DNA of 64,000 nucleotides from Flavobacterium sp. (GTDB lineage: Bacteria > Bacteroidota > Bacteroidia > Flavobacteriales > Flavobacteriaceae), in contig JADKDN010000002.1 of NCBI GenBank assembly GCA_016718345.1, positions 299,714-363,713 on the forward strand, written 5' to 3'. The notes under the pieces are model-generated. The model did not search any database. It was not told the origin of the DNA and worked only from the letters and a program-made list of their open reading frames with translations. The position numbers were made by a program, and so were the translations under genes. This document shows, piece after piece, positions 1 to 9,697 of this stretch; position 1 is the first letter of the stretch, and the number at the start of each line of letters is the position of its first letter.

Positions 1-26
1 AACATTAAGATTTAAAAATTGCAGAT

Positions 27-34
27 TATCTTTG
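27..34 (+). promoter_or_regulatory. -7 promoter box for the DUF3109 gene
   Basis: TATCTTTG matches the Bacteroidetes sigma-A -7 consensus TAnnTTTG and ends 4 nt before the ATG at 39, so the transcript would be nearly leaderless. The -33 region lies at the very edge of the window and cannot be judged. Confidence 0.4.
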
Positions 35-38
35 CAAC

Positions 39-605
39 ATGTTTCAACTAGGAAAAACCATTGTCTCCGAAGACATTTTAGAAAAAGATTTCGTTTGTAA
101 TTTGTCCGCCTGTAAAGGAGCCTGTTGTGTCGATGGTGATGCTGGAGCGCCTCTAAATCTAGAGGAAACCAAAATTTTAGAAGAGATTTATCCCAAAGTA
201 AAACCCTTTCTTCGCAAAGAAGGAATTGCCGCCATTGAAGCTCAAGGCACTTGGACCAAAGGAACTGACGGCGATCTAGAGACTCCATTGATTGAAAATA
301 AAGATTGTGCTTACGTAATTTTTGACGGCAAAACTGCTCTTTGTGGCATAGAACAAGCTTACAATCAAGGTGAGGTGAGTTGGAAAAAACCTGTTTCCTG
401 CCATCTGTATCCTATTCGAGTGAAAGATTTTACAGAATTTGCAGCTGTAAATTATGACCGTTGGGATATTTGTAACGACGCTTGCTCATTAGGCAAAGAA
501 TTAGAAGTTCCTGTGTACAAATTCGTCAAAGAAGCTCTTATTAGAAGATTTGGTGAAGATTGGTATTTAGAACTTGAAAAAGTTGCCCAAGAGCTAAAAA
601 AGTAA
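39..605 (+). CDS. DUF3109 family protein, cysteine-rich
   Basis: This 188-residue protein belongs to the DUF3109 family, a small cytosolic Bacteroidetes family of unknown biochemical role. The conserved N-terminal Cys cluster (C-x4-C-x3-CC followed by DGDAGAP, about residues 20-38) and further cysteines at about 90, 102, 121, 145 and 149 suggest bound metal, possibly iron-sulfur or zinc, which is inference. The ATG directly follows a -7 promoter box. There is no signal peptide or membrane segment. Family assignment is confident; function is unknown. Confidence 0.85.
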   Translation: MFQLGKTIVSEDILEKDFVCNLSACKGACCVDGDAGAPLNLEETKILEEIYPKVKPFLRKEGIAAIEAQGTWTKGTDGDLETPLIENKDCAYVIFDGKTALCGIEQAYNQGEVSWKKPVSCHLYPIRVKDFTEFAAVNYDRWDICNDACSLGKELEVPVYKFVKEALIRRFGEDWYLELEKVAQELKK

Positions 606-701
606 TTTTCGAAAAAGCCTCTTTTTGACCGATTCCCAATTTTAAAATCCCCATATATCACGGCAGTTTTTAACTTTTTACTATTTTTAAATAACTGATT
701 T

Positions 702-734
702 TCAATATTATAAAATTTTTAAGAAAAATATTGA
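702..734. other. AT-rich inverted repeat upstream of nrdB
   Basis: TCAATATT (702-709) and AATATTGA (727-734) form 8-bp arms around a 17-nt spacer, in the 265-nt gap between the DUF3109 gene and nrdB. It could be a weak transcript end for the first gene or an operator for the nrd genes. In such AT-rich DNA it may also be chance. Nothing else clear is seen in this gap. Confidence 0.25.
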
Positions 735-870
735 GAATACTCTCGTTTGTTAAAAACTATGTTCGATTGTGAATAAGTTTGGCTTTCTTTTTTGCTTTCA
801 AATGACAATCTTTGTACTCGACAAAAGTCATAATATTTAGTTAAAATACTTAAAAAAACAACCCTCAGCA

Positions 871-1848
871 ATGCCACAAATTGAACCCATTTTACAAGAA
901 AACAAAAACCGTTTTGTGATTTTTCCAATCAAACACCATGACATTTGGGAATGGTACAAAAAGATGGAAGCTAGTTTTTGGACAGCCGAAGAAATTGACC
1001 TTTCACAAGATTTAAACGATTGGAACAACAAACTAAATAGTGATGAAAAGTATTTCATCAAACACATTTTAGCCTTTTTTGCTGCTTCTGATGGAATTGT
1101 GAATGAAAATTTGGCAGAAAATTTCGTAAATGAGGTACAATATGCTGAAGCCAAATTCTTCTATGGTTTTCAAATCATGATGGAAAACATTCACAGCGAA
1201 ACCTATTCGCTGTTGATTGATACCTATGTGAAAGACGAGGCTGAGAAAAACCAGTTGTTTACCGCTATAGAAGTTTTTCCTGCTATTAAGAAAAAAGCAG
1301 ATTGGGCTTTAAAGTGGATTGAATCCGATTCTTTTGCAGAACGATTAATCGCTTTTGCCGCTGTTGAAGGAATTTTCTTTTCAGGAAGTTTTTGCTCTAT
1401 TTTTTGGTTGAAAAAGCGAGGTTTGATGCCTGGTTTAACATTTTCTAATGAATTAATATCTCGTGATGAAGGGGTTCATTGTGATTTTGCAGTTCATTTA
1501 CACAACCATCATTTAGTAAAAAAAGTTCCAAAAGCTAGAATTAGAGAAATCATTGTTGATGCGTTAAATATTGAAAGAGAATTCATCACCGAATCGCTTC
1601 CAGTGAGTTTAATAGGAATGAATGCAGGACTGATGACGCAATACTTAGAATTCGTAACTGATAGATTGTTGGTAGAATTAGGCTGTAATAGAGAGTACAA
1701 TACTTCAAATCCTTTTGATTTTATGGACATGATTTCGTTGCAAGGAAAAACCAATTTCTTTGAAAAGAAAGTAGCCGAATATCAAAAAGCAGGAGTAATG
1801 AACACCGATTCAGATTCACAAAAAATTAGCTTTGATGCCGATTTTTAA
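871..1848 (+). CDS. nrdB: Ribonucleoside-diphosphate reductase beta subunit (class Ia)
   Basis: The 325-residue small subunit carries the diiron site and tyrosyl radical used by class Ia ribonucleotide reductase to make dNTPs. Visible family signatures are ASDGIVNENL near residue 71, ENIHSETYS near 104 and RDEGVHCDF near 203, which carry the Asp/Glu/His iron ligands. The C-terminal tail ends FDADF, the peptide that docks onto the large subunit. The motifs resemble eukaryotic-type R2. It lies 112 nt upstream of nrdA on the same strand and they are probably co-transcribed. Confidence 0.95.
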   Translation: MPQIEPILQENKNRFVIFPIKHHDIWEWYKKMEASFWTAEEIDLSQDLNDWNNKLNSDEKYFIKHILAFFAASDGIVNENLAENFVNEVQYAEAKFFYGFQIMMENIHSETYSLLIDTYVKDEAEKNQLFTAIEVFPAIKKKADWALKWIESDSFAERLIAFAAVEGIFFSGSFCSIFWLKKRGLMPGLTFSNELISRDEGVHCDFAVHLHNHHLVKKVPKARIREIIVDALNIEREFITESLPVSLIGMNAGLMTQYLEFVTDRLLVELGCNREYNTSNPFDFMDMISLQGKTNFFEKKVAEYQKAGVMNTDSDSQKISFDADF

Positions 1849-1960
1849 AAACCATACCATCTGTAATTTTCCAGATTAAAAAAGAAAATAAAACTAACAA
1901 TTAATACAAATAACCCAAAAACAGGAAAGGGATTTCTTGTTTTTTAAAACTTCAATGCTT

Positions 1961-4384
1961 ATGTATGTAGTAAAAAGAGATGGCCACAAGGAGCCAGTAA
2001 TGTTTGACAAAATCACAGATAGAATTAAGAAACTATGTTATGGTTTGAATGATTTAGTAGATGCTGTAAAAGTGGCAATGAGGGTAATTGAAGGATTATA
2101 TGACGGAGTAACCACCTCAGAATTAGATAACTTAGCCGCAGAGACTGCAGCATCAATGACAATCGCACATCCTGATTATGCACAATTGGCAGCTAGAATT
2201 GCTATTTCTAACCTACACAAAAACACCAACAAATCATTCTCAGAAACGATGAATGAAATGTTTAATTATGTTAATCCAAGAACGAATCTAAAAGCACCCT
2301 TATTATCTGAAGAAGTTCATAAAGTAATTATGGATAATGCAGAATTTTTAGATTCGCATATTATATACAACCGAGATTTCAACTACGATTATTTTGGTTT
2401 CAAGACATTAGAGCGTTCGTATTTATTGAAAATAAACGGAAAAATCGTAGAAAGACCGCAACACATGTTAATGCGTGTGGCAGTAGGAATTCATTTAGAT
2501 GACTTGGTATCGGTTTTAGAAACTTACGATTTGATGTCGAAGAAATTCTTTACGCACGCTACGCCAACTTTATTTAATGCGGGTACTCCAAAACCTCAAA
2601 TGTCTTCTTGCTTTTTATTATCAATGAAAGATGACAGCATTGACGGAATCTATGATACATTAAAACAAACCGCAAAAATCTCGCAATCAGCAGGAGGAAT
2701 TGGATTATCTATTCATAATGTTCGTGCAACAGGTTCTTACATTCGCGGTACAAACGGAACCTCAAACGGAATTGTTCCTATGTTAAGAGTTTTCAACGAC
2801 ACTGCTCGTTATGTAGATCAAGGTGGAGGAAAACGAAAAGGAAGTTTCGCTATTTATTTGGAAACTTGGCACGCTGATATTTTTGAATTCCTAGATTTGA
2901 AAAAGAATACTGGAAAAGAAGAAATGCGTGCTCGTGATTTGTTCTTTGCCATGTGGACTTCCGATTTATTCATGAAACGTGTTCAAGAAGACAGTACTTG
3001 GACTTTAATGTGTCCGAACGAATGTCCAGGATTGTATGATGTTTATGGCGATGAATTTGAAGCATTATATATTTCTTATGAAGAAAAAGGAAAAGGTCGC
3101 AAAACCATCAAAGCGCGTGAATTGTGGGAAAAAATTCTAGAATCTCAAATAGAAACTGGAACTCCATATATGCTTTATAAAGATGCTGCAAACAGAAAAT
3201 CAAACCAAAAAAATCTTGGAACGATTCGCTCATCAAACTTATGTACTGAGATTATGGAATACACATCTGCAGATGAAATTGCAGTTTGTAACTTAGCTTC
3301 CATTTCATTACCTATGTTTGTAGAAAACGGAAAATTCAATCACGAATTGCTGTTTAAAGTAACCAAACGCGTTACGCGCAACCTTAATAAAGTTATCGAT
3401 AGAAATTACTATCCCGTCAAAGAAGCTGAAAATTCTAATTTACGTCACAGACCCGTTGGATTAGGGGTTCAAGGTCTAGCAGATGCATTTATTCTATTGA
3501 GAATGCCATTTACTAGCGATGAAGCTAAAAAGTTAAACCAAGAAATATTCGAAACACTTTATTTTGCTGCTGTTACCGCATCCATGGAAATGGCTAAAGA
3601 AGAAGGTCCTTATTCTACTTTCAAGGGCTCTCCTATTTCAGAGGGATTGTTTCAACACAACCTTTGGAACATCAAAGACGAAGAATTATCAGGAAGATGG
3701 GATTGGGCTTCTTTAAGAAAAGAAGTTGTTGAACACGGCGTGAGAAATTCACTTTTGGTAGCTCCAATGCCAACGGCGTCTACATCACAAATTCTTGGAA
3801 ACAATGAAGCCTTTGAACCTTACACTTCAAATATTTACACCCGTCGTGTGCTTTCAGGAGAATTCATTGTTGTAAACAAACATTTACTAGAAGATTTAGT
3901 AAAACGAGGGTTGTGGAATGAAGAATTGAAACAAGAAATCATGAGACACAATGGTTCTGTTCAAAATATTGAGCGTATTCCACAAGATTTAAAAGAACTA
4001 TACAAAACAGTTTGGGAAATGTCCATGAAAGACATCATCGATATGTCTCGTCAAAGAGGTTATTTTATTGACCAATCACAATCGTTGAATTTGTTTATGC
4101 AAGATGCTAATTATGCTAAATTAACTTCAATGCATTTCTATGCTTGGCAATCTGGATTAAAAACCGGAATGTACTATTTGAGAACAAAAGCTGCAGTTGA
4201 CGCAATTAAATTTACTCTAAATAACGACAAAAAAGCAGAACCAACCGCACAAGTTCCAGAACTAGTAGCCGTTGAAGTTGTTGCTCCAAATGAAACAGGA
4301 GAAATGACTGCCGAGGATTTTCAAGCCATGATTGAAAGAGCCAGAAATGCAGGACCAGACGATTGTGAAATGTGTGGGTCGTAA
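1961..4384 (+). CDS. nrdA: Ribonucleoside-diphosphate reductase alpha subunit (class Ia)
   Basis: This is the catalytic large subunit that reduces NDPs to dNDPs with NrdB. An ATP-cone regulatory domain occupies about residues 1-90 (MYVVKRDGHKEPVMF start). The catalytic barrel follows, with NLCTEI and the radical-site region PMPTASTSQI near residue 600. The redox-active C-terminal CEMCGS pair is intact. I chose the ATG at 1961 because family members begin at MYVV; the frame is open back to a TTG at 1937, and an ATG at 1955 is also possible. Length (807 residues) is normal. Confidence 0.93.
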   Translation: MYVVKRDGHKEPVMFDKITDRIKKLCYGLNDLVDAVKVAMRVIEGLYDGVTTSELDNLAAETAASMTIAHPDYAQLAARIAISNLHKNTNKSFSETMNEMFNYVNPRTNLKAPLLSEEVHKVIMDNAEFLDSHIIYNRDFNYDYFGFKTLERSYLLKINGKIVERPQHMLMRVAVGIHLDDLVSVLETYDLMSKKFFTHATPTLFNAGTPKPQMSSCFLLSMKDDSIDGIYDTLKQTAKISQSAGGIGLSIHNVRATGSYIRGTNGTSNGIVPMLRVFNDTARYVDQGGGKRKGSFAIYLETWHADIFEFLDLKKNTGKEEMRARDLFFAMWTSDLFMKRVQEDSTWTLMCPNECPGLYDVYGDEFEALYISYEEKGKGRKTIKARELWEKILESQIETGTPYMLYKDAANRKSNQKNLGTIRSSNLCTEIMEYTSADEIAVCNLASISLPMFVENGKFNHELLFKVTKRVTRNLNKVIDRNYYPVKEAENSNLRHRPVGLGVQGLADAFILLRMPFTSDEAKKLNQEIFETLYFAAVTASMEMAKEEGPYSTFKGSPISEGLFQHNLWNIKDEELSGRWDWASLRKEVVEHGVRNSLLVAPMPTASTSQILGNNEAFEPYTSNIYTRRVLSGEFIVVNKHLLEDLVKRGLWNEELKQEIMRHNGSVQNIERIPQDLKELYKTVWEMSMKDIIDMSRQRGYFIDQSQSLNLFMQDANYAKLTSMHFYAWQSGLKTGMYYLRTKAAVDAIKFTLNNDKKAEPTAQVPELVAVEVVAPNETGEMTAEDFQAMIERARNAGPDDCEMCGS

Positions 4385-4415
4385 ATAATTTCAAATTAAA
4401 TTTCAAAAATAGAAG

Positions 4416-4446
4416 CAGCTATCCTAATCCGATAGCTGTTTTTTTA
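4416..4446 (+). terminator. Rho-independent terminator of nrdA
   Basis: CAGCTATC (4416-4423) pairs with GATAGCTG (4431-4438) around a 7-nt loop and is followed by a run of eight T. It sits 31 nt after the nrdA stop. Confidence 0.85.
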
Positions 4447-4511
4447 TAATAGAAACCATTTGATTTTTAATAAACTTCAACAAAAATCAGTGAACACAAT
4501 TAAAAAAACAG

Positions 4512-4519
4512 TAAATTTG
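4512..4519 (+). promoter_or_regulatory. -7 promoter box for the RDD gene
   Basis: TAAATTTG fits TAnnTTTG and lies 48 nt before the ATG at 4568, directly after the nrdA terminator. This supports an independent transcript. Confidence 0.4.
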
Positions 4520-4567
4520 AGTTATCGGTAATTCAATTATTACTTTCAATTCAACCATTAATTAAAA

Positions 4568-5050
4568 ATGGAAAATAAAAAATTTACAGTAACTAACGAT
4601 TTGTTGGCCCCAAAAGGAAAGCGCTTTTTACACTTGGTTATCGACCTCTTAACACAACATATTATTGGACTTTCTATAGCTATGCTTATTGTATTAATTT
4701 CAGAAAGCACGAATTGGTATATGCTAGCCGATTGGATAGATCAAACAGACAGTACAGAACAATTTTTTATTGGAGTATTCATTTTTATTCCCTATTACCT
4801 ACTCACCGAAATCTATTTCTCAAGAACCATTGGAAAATATTTTACAAAAACCTTAGTAGTAATGAAAGATGGTTCTCAACCTGACAAAAAAACAATACTC
4901 AAGCGAACGTTGTGTCGCCTGATTCCTTTTGAATTCATTTCTTTCATGGGAGAAGATTCACAAGGTTGGCATGATGTTTTTTCAACTACTTATGTGGTAA
5001 ATAAACGTCGCTTTTATGAAAAGAAAAAACTTTATGATTCATTTTTATAA
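4568..5050 (+). CDS. RDD family membrane protein
   Basis: The 160-residue protein has hydrophobic segments at about residues 27-47 and 67-85, separated by an acidic linker, and an RDD-like pattern (KGKRFLHLVIDLL near residue 18, SRTIGKYFTKTLVV near residue 93). RDD proteins are small inner-membrane proteins of mostly unknown role; some are linked to ion or solute exchange. It lies between the nrd genes and dgt and may share transcription with dgt, though dgt has its own promoter-like box. Confidence 0.75.
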   Translation: MENKKFTVTNDLLAPKGKRFLHLVIDLLTQHIIGLSIAMLIVLISESTNWYMLADWIDQTDSTEQFFIGVFIFIPYYLLTEIYFSRTIGKYFTKTLVVMKDGSQPDKKTILKRTLCRLIPFEFISFMGEDSQGWHDVFSTTYVVNKRRFYEKKKLYDSFL

Positions 5051-5067
5051 TACAACCCATTTAAATT

Positions 5068-5075
5068 TATCTTTA
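5068..5075 (+). promoter_or_regulatory. -7 promoter-like box for dgt
   Basis: TATCTTTA departs from TAnnTTTG only at the last base and lies 22 nt before the ATG at 5098. Confidence 0.3.
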
Positions 5076-5097
5076 CAAATCAATATTTAAACACCAA

Positions 5098-6444
5098 ATG
5101 AACTGGGAACAACTACTATCATTGAAACGTCAAGGAGACAAAGGCAAACGATTACGCATAGAACAAGACGATACTCGCTTGGGCTTTGAAGTCGATTATG
5201 ACCGAATTATTTTTTCTTCAGCTTTCAGAAGTTTGCAAGACAAAACTCAAGTTATACCGCTTTCTAAAACAGATTTTGTTCACACTCGATTGACACATAG
5301 CTTAGAAGTTTCGGTCGTGGGTCGTTCATTAGGAAGATTGGTTGGGAAAAAAATAATCGAAAAATATCCACATCTCAAAGAAGTTCATGGTTTTCATATG
5401 AATGATTTTGGAGCTATTGTTGCTGCGGCTTCCTTAGCACACGATATCGGAAACCCACCATTTGGCCATTCTGGCGAAAAAGCCATTGGCGAATATTTCT
5501 CAATAGGTAATGGACAAAAGTTTAAAGAAAAATTAACCGAAAAGGAATGGCAAGATTTAATAGATTTTGAAGGCAATGCCAATGGGTTCTCTGTTTTAAC
5601 CTCTGATAGACCAGGAATTGAAGGAGGTCTGAGAATTTCGTATGCTACTCTTGGTGCTTTTATGAAATATCCCAAAGAAAGTCTTCCTAAAAAGCCTACC
5701 AAAAATATAGCTGATAAAAAATATGGGTTCTTCCAATCGGACAAATCATTCTTTCAAGAGGTTGCTTCAGACCTTGGATTAATTTCCAACAAAAATGGAG
5801 ACGATATTGGCTTCGAAAGACATCCTCTAGCCTATCTTGTAGAAGCTGCCGATGATATTTGCTATACCATAATCGATTTTGAAGACGGAATTAACCTTGG
5901 TCTTGTTTCAGAAGATTTTGCCTTAGAATATTTGATTAAGTTAGTGAAAGACAGTATTGATGTAGACAAATATAAAACACTTACCACTAAAGAAGACAGA
6001 ATCAGCTACTTGCGAGCCTTAGCAATAGGAAGTTTAATAAACGATGCTGTTCGCGTGTTTTTAGAAAATGAAGAAGATATTTTAAGGGGTAAATTCCCCT
6101 ATGCTCTGACTGACAAAAGCAAGTATAAAGCTCAAATGGATGACATTATCAAATTGAGCGTGAAAAATATTTATCAAAGTCGAGAAGTAATTGAAAAAGA
6201 ATTGGTAGGCTATCAAATTATACAAACGTTACTAGATAAATTCATCACTGCTTTCAACAATAAATTTGAAGGCAAAACCTCTAGTTATGATGGTTTACTA
6301 CTTAAAATGTTACCTGAAAAATTCATTGAGGAAAAAGAAAATTTGTATAACCGACTCTTGCATATTTGCCATTATGTGTCGCTTTTGACAGATGGAAATG
6401 CTTTAGAAATATACAAAACAATCAACGGAAATAAAAAGACCTAA
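5098..6444 (+). CDS. dgt: Deoxyguanosinetriphosphate triphosphohydrolase (dGTPase)
   Basis: This 448-residue HD-domain phosphohydrolase converts dGTP to deoxyguanosine and tripolyphosphate and helps balance dNTP pools. The HD metal site is visible as RLTHSLEVS (near residue 63) and AHDIGNPPFGHSGE (near 116). A further conserved Asp lies in LVEAADDICYTIIDFEDGI (near 249). The length matches the family. Its proximity to nrdBA fits a shared role in nucleotide pools. It is convergent with the leftward gene at 6446, with one base between them. Confidence 0.92.
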   Translation: MNWEQLLSLKRQGDKGKRLRIEQDDTRLGFEVDYDRIIFSSAFRSLQDKTQVIPLSKTDFVHTRLTHSLEVSVVGRSLGRLVGKKIIEKYPHLKEVHGFHMNDFGAIVAAASLAHDIGNPPFGHSGEKAIGEYFSIGNGQKFKEKLTEKEWQDLIDFEGNANGFSVLTSDRPGIEGGLRISYATLGAFMKYPKESLPKKPTKNIADKKYGFFQSDKSFFQEVASDLGLISNKNGDDIGFERHPLAYLVEAADDICYTIIDFEDGINLGLVSEDFALEYLIKLVKDSIDVDKYKTLTTKEDRISYLRALAIGSLINDAVRVFLENEEDILRGKFPYALTDKSKYKAQMDDIIKLSVKNIYQSREVIEKELVGYQIIQTLLDKFITAFNNKFEGKTSSYDGLLLKMLPEKFIEEKENLYNRLLHICHYVSLLTDGNALEIYKTINGNKKT

Positions 6445-6445
6445 T

Positions 6446-7371
6446 TTAGAAATTGTATTCCAACCCAATTCCTAGCATTTGTTTTAATTGAACTTTTGGA
6501 CCAACACTAATTTGCTCACCATTAATCTCTTTCTTGGCTTTGATATCATCATCATAAATCAAATTAAAACCAATATTGGCCTTTACATATTGATTTACAA
6601 TCAAGTCAAACAAGGTTTGCCAATCGACATCTATATTCCCAAAGTGATTCAAATAATCGGAATACAGTATAAGTCTATTTTCAAAAGTAATGTTTTTGGC
6701 AATTTCTTTTTATAATAATTAGTAACAAGAATACCTAACTCTGTTTTGGTTCTTTTTCCTTCTGAAATAATATTGCCATTAGTATCATAAACCGCTTTTT
6801 CAACCCCAAAAGCCCCTTGATTGGCTAATCGCTTATCCAATACCAAAGTGTTTTTTAGTGTTAAAGGCGAAAAGTAAAAAACAAACTTTTTCTCTTTGTT
6901 GAAATACTCCGCTCCCATTCCAAAAAAAGTATAGGCAGGAGCAAAAGGTTTTGAAATCGCAAAATCAGTATTCGGATAATTATATCCGTTAGTAAATTGG
7001 GTATTAAAATTGAATTTTATAGTATGATACCAGTTTGATAACGTATCATTCCTGTATCCAAAAGTGGAATTAAACCTAAAAACATCATCCGTTTTTCGAA
7101 CTTCGACTCCATCTTGTTTATTAACGCCATATCTGACAATGAGTTCATTAAACCACAATACATTTTGCCGTTTGTAGGTTCTATTAAAATCCCCTTTCAA
7201 TAATCCAGAAACCGAACTTTGACCTCCTGCACTCCAGTTCACAAAAGCTATTTCGCTAAGATCAAATCCTACGGTGTTTTTGTGCTTCCAACTAGAAATA
7301 CTGTCCTGAGAAAATGAAAATGTAGAGCTAAAAATTATAAAAAAACCAACAAAAAAATGCGCTAACTTCAT
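6446..7371 (-). CDS. DUF3078 family protein (frameshifted as read)
   Basis: A signal peptide (residues 1-21, ending TFSFSQ) is followed by a DUF3078-type envelope domain, with WKHKNTVGFDLSEIAFVNWSAGG near the start and aromatic beta-strand-like repeats typical of outer-membrane-associated proteins. The frame breaks at the T5 run 6707-6711; restoring one base joins the 240-residue upstream part to the downstream part ending in LGIGLEYNF, giving 308 residues with no stop. Function is unknown. The indel is probably a sequencing error. Confidence 0.75.
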
Positions 7372-7400
7372 TAAAAATAAAACGTTTTAATAGACAAAAT

Positions 7401-9168
7401 TTACAAACTAGAAAAAAGCTCTTCAAGGCTTTTAACGTCAATTCTACAATAATGTTGTAGTTCCTCAACTGTTCCTTGTTCGATAAACTTGTCTGGAATA
7501 CCTAGAGTTCTTATTCTATTTTGACAATTATTCCTTGCTGCAAACTCAATAACTTCAGAACCAAATCCACCCTTTACTACCCCATCTTCAATGGTAATAA
7601 TCGTTTCAAAAGTCCTAAAAATGCCCAAACAACTTTTCATCCAAGGGTTTAACAAACGGAAAATCATAATGAGCAAAATCATTAGACTTATGAATATTTT
7701 TTAATGCTTGAATGACAGTAGAACCAATAGTTCCATTAGATAAAATGGCTATTCTATTCCCTTCTTTTAGGCAATTAGCAGCACCTATTTCAATTTTTTG
7801 ATACGGTTGTTGCCAATCCACTACCGAACCTCTACCTCTTGGATAACGAATAGCGATTGGATGAGGCAATCCTAATTGTGCAGTGTACAGTATATTCCTC
7901 AAAGAAATTTCGTTAATTGGTGCATAAATGATCATATTGGGAATACAGCGCAAATAGGCCAAATCAAAAACACCATGATGTGTAGCACCATCTTCGCCAA
8001 CTAATCCTGCTCTGTCCAAACAAAAAATAACAGGTAAATCTTGCAAAGCCACATCGTGTATCACTTGGTCGTAGGCGCGTTGCAAAAAAGTAGAGTAAAT
8101 ATTGCAAAAAACAATCATCCCTTGCGTAGCCATTCCAGCCGATAAAGTCACCGCATGTTGTTCGGCAATACCTACATCAATAGCGCGCTTAGGAAATTCA
8201 TCCATCATAAATTTTAACGAGCTACCAGTCGGCATCGCAGGAGTAATTCCAATAATTTTTTCGTTTTTCCTTGCCAAGTCCAGCAAGGTCAATCCAAAAA
8301 CATCCTGAAATTTAGGCGGTATATTATCTTCTACTTTGGAATGAATCTCACCAGTTATCGCATCAAATTTACCCGGAGCATGGTATTTCACCTGATTTTC
8401 CTCTGCTTGTTGTAAACCCTTCCCCTTGGTAGTAATAACGTGTAAAAACTTAGGCCCTTTCACTTTTTGCAGTCGCTTCAATTCCTTTATAACGGCAAAA
8501 ATATCGTTCCCATCAATAGGTCCCGAATAATCAAAATTCAAGGACTTAATCATGTTGTTCTGTTTCGGATTCTTTCCTTCTTTCACCGAAGTAAGATACT
8601 TCTTCAAAGCCCCAACGCTTGGGTCAATTCCTATGGCATTATCATTGAGAATTACTAGCAAATTGGCGTCCGTCTCTCCCGCATGATTCAACCCTTCAAA
8701 AGCCATCCCAGAAGCAATAGAAGCATCGCCAATCACCGCAATATGTTGTCTCTCAAAATCACCTTTTAAACCCGAAGCAATTGCCATTCCCAAAGCTGCC
8801 GAAATGGAAGTAGAAGAATGACCTACGCCAAAAGCATCATAAATACTTTCACTTCGTTTTGGGAAACCAGAAATCCCGTTGAGCTGCCTGTTGGTATGAA
8901 AATTTTCCCTTCTTCCCGTCAATATTTTGTGTCCGTAGGCTTGATGACCTACATCCCAAACCAACACATCTTCAGGTGTATTAAAGACGTAATGCAAAGC
9001 AATGGTCAATTCAACAACGCCCAAACTTGCTCCCAAATGCCCTTCCTTAGTAGCTACAATATCAATAATAAAATCACGCAGTTCCTGAGCCAATTGAGGC
9101 AATTGATTTTCATCAAGGCGTCGCAGCTCGGATGGATTCTGGATATGTGTAAGTAAATTATCAGACAT
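7401..9168 (-). CDS. dxs: 1-deoxy-D-xylulose-5-phosphate synthase (frameshifted as read)
   Basis: DXS condenses pyruvate and glyceraldehyde-3-phosphate, the first step of the MEP isoprenoid pathway. The thiamine-diphosphate motif is present as GDASIASGMAFEGLNHAG near residue 146. The transketolase central domain (GIAEQHAVTLSAGMA) and C-terminal domain (TIEDGVVKGGFGS) follow. The frame shifts at CCC 7624-7626; removing one base gives 588 residues, the usual length. The start is taken at MSDNLL (9168), because the upstream ATG lies in the promoter. It is divergent from tadA. Confidence 0.92.
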
Positions 9169-9172
9169 GAAG

Positions 9173-9180
9173 CAAATGTA
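9173..9180 (-). promoter_or_regulatory. -7 promoter box for dxs
   Basis: On the minus strand this reads TACATTTG, a perfect TAnnTTTG, ending 4 nt before the dxs ATG (9168). It faces away from the tadA box 13 nt further on. Confidence 0.5.
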
Positions 9181-9193
9181 CAAATTGAATTCC

Positions 9194-9201
9194 TATTTTT
9201 G
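9194..9201 (+). promoter_or_regulatory. -7 promoter box for tadA
   Basis: TATTTTTG fits TAnnTTTG and ends 4 nt before the tadA ATG at 9206. The intergenic region is only 37 nt, so the -33 element of each gene must lie inside or beside the other gene. Confidence 0.5.
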
Positions 9202-9205
9202 CTTC

Positions 9206-9649
9206 ATGGAAAACATTTTCACCGACGAATATTTTATGAAAAAAGCCTTGCAGGAAGCCGAACTGGCTTTTGAAAAAGGGGAAGTCCCTGTAGGTGCCAT
9301 CGTAGTAATCGATAACAAAATAATCGCTCGGAGCCACAATTTAACCGAATTATTAAACGACGTTACAGCCCATGCCGAAATGCAATCCATAACAGCAGCG
9401 GCAAATTTCCTAGGCGGAAAATACCTAATTGGCTGTACACTTTACGTTACCCTTGAACCATGCCAGATGTGCGCAGGAGCGCTATACTGGAGTCAAATCT
9501 CAAAAATTGTTTTTGGAGCTAGTGACGAACATCGTGGTTTTGAAAAAATGGGAACACAATTGCATCCCAAAACAGTTTTAGTGCGTGGGGTTTTAGCAAA
9601 TGAAGCTTCGGAATTGATGAAGCGTTTTTTTGCGGAGAGGAGGAAGTAA
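9206..9649 (+). CDS. tadA: tRNA(adenine34) deaminase
   Basis: The 147-residue zinc deaminase converts A34 to inosine in tRNA-Arg(ACG). The cytidine/deoxycytidylate deaminase signature is complete: HAE near residue 54 (Zn ligand and catalytic Glu) and the P-C-x2-C ligands in TLEPCQMCAGA near residue 83. The open frame extends upstream to 9167, but that segment contains the -7 box, so the start is placed at MENIFTDEYFM. Length fits the family. Confidence 0.92.
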   Translation: MENIFTDEYFMKKALQEAELAFEKGEVPVGAIVVIDNKIIARSHNLTELLNDVTAHAEMQSITAAANFLGGKYLIGCTLYVTLEPCQMCAGALYWSQISKIVFGASDEHRGFEKMGTQLHPKTVLVRGVLANEASELMKRFFAERRK

Positions 9650-9660
9650 TTTTTAGCCAT

Positions 9661-9694
9661 AAAAAAACCGCCCCAATACATCGGGGCGGTTTTT
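9661..9694. terminator. Bidirectional terminator between tadA and rng
   Basis: ACCGCCCC (9667-9674) pairs with GGGGCGGT (9683-9690) around an 8-nt loop. Seven A precede it and a T run follows, so it can end both converging transcripts. Confidence 0.9.
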
Positions 9695-9697
9695 AAT

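Noticed and set aside
5394..5744. Antisense ORF of 116 codons inside dgt
   Set aside because: It lies entirely within the conserved dGTPase frame, has no promoter box, and its translation has no recognisable pattern.
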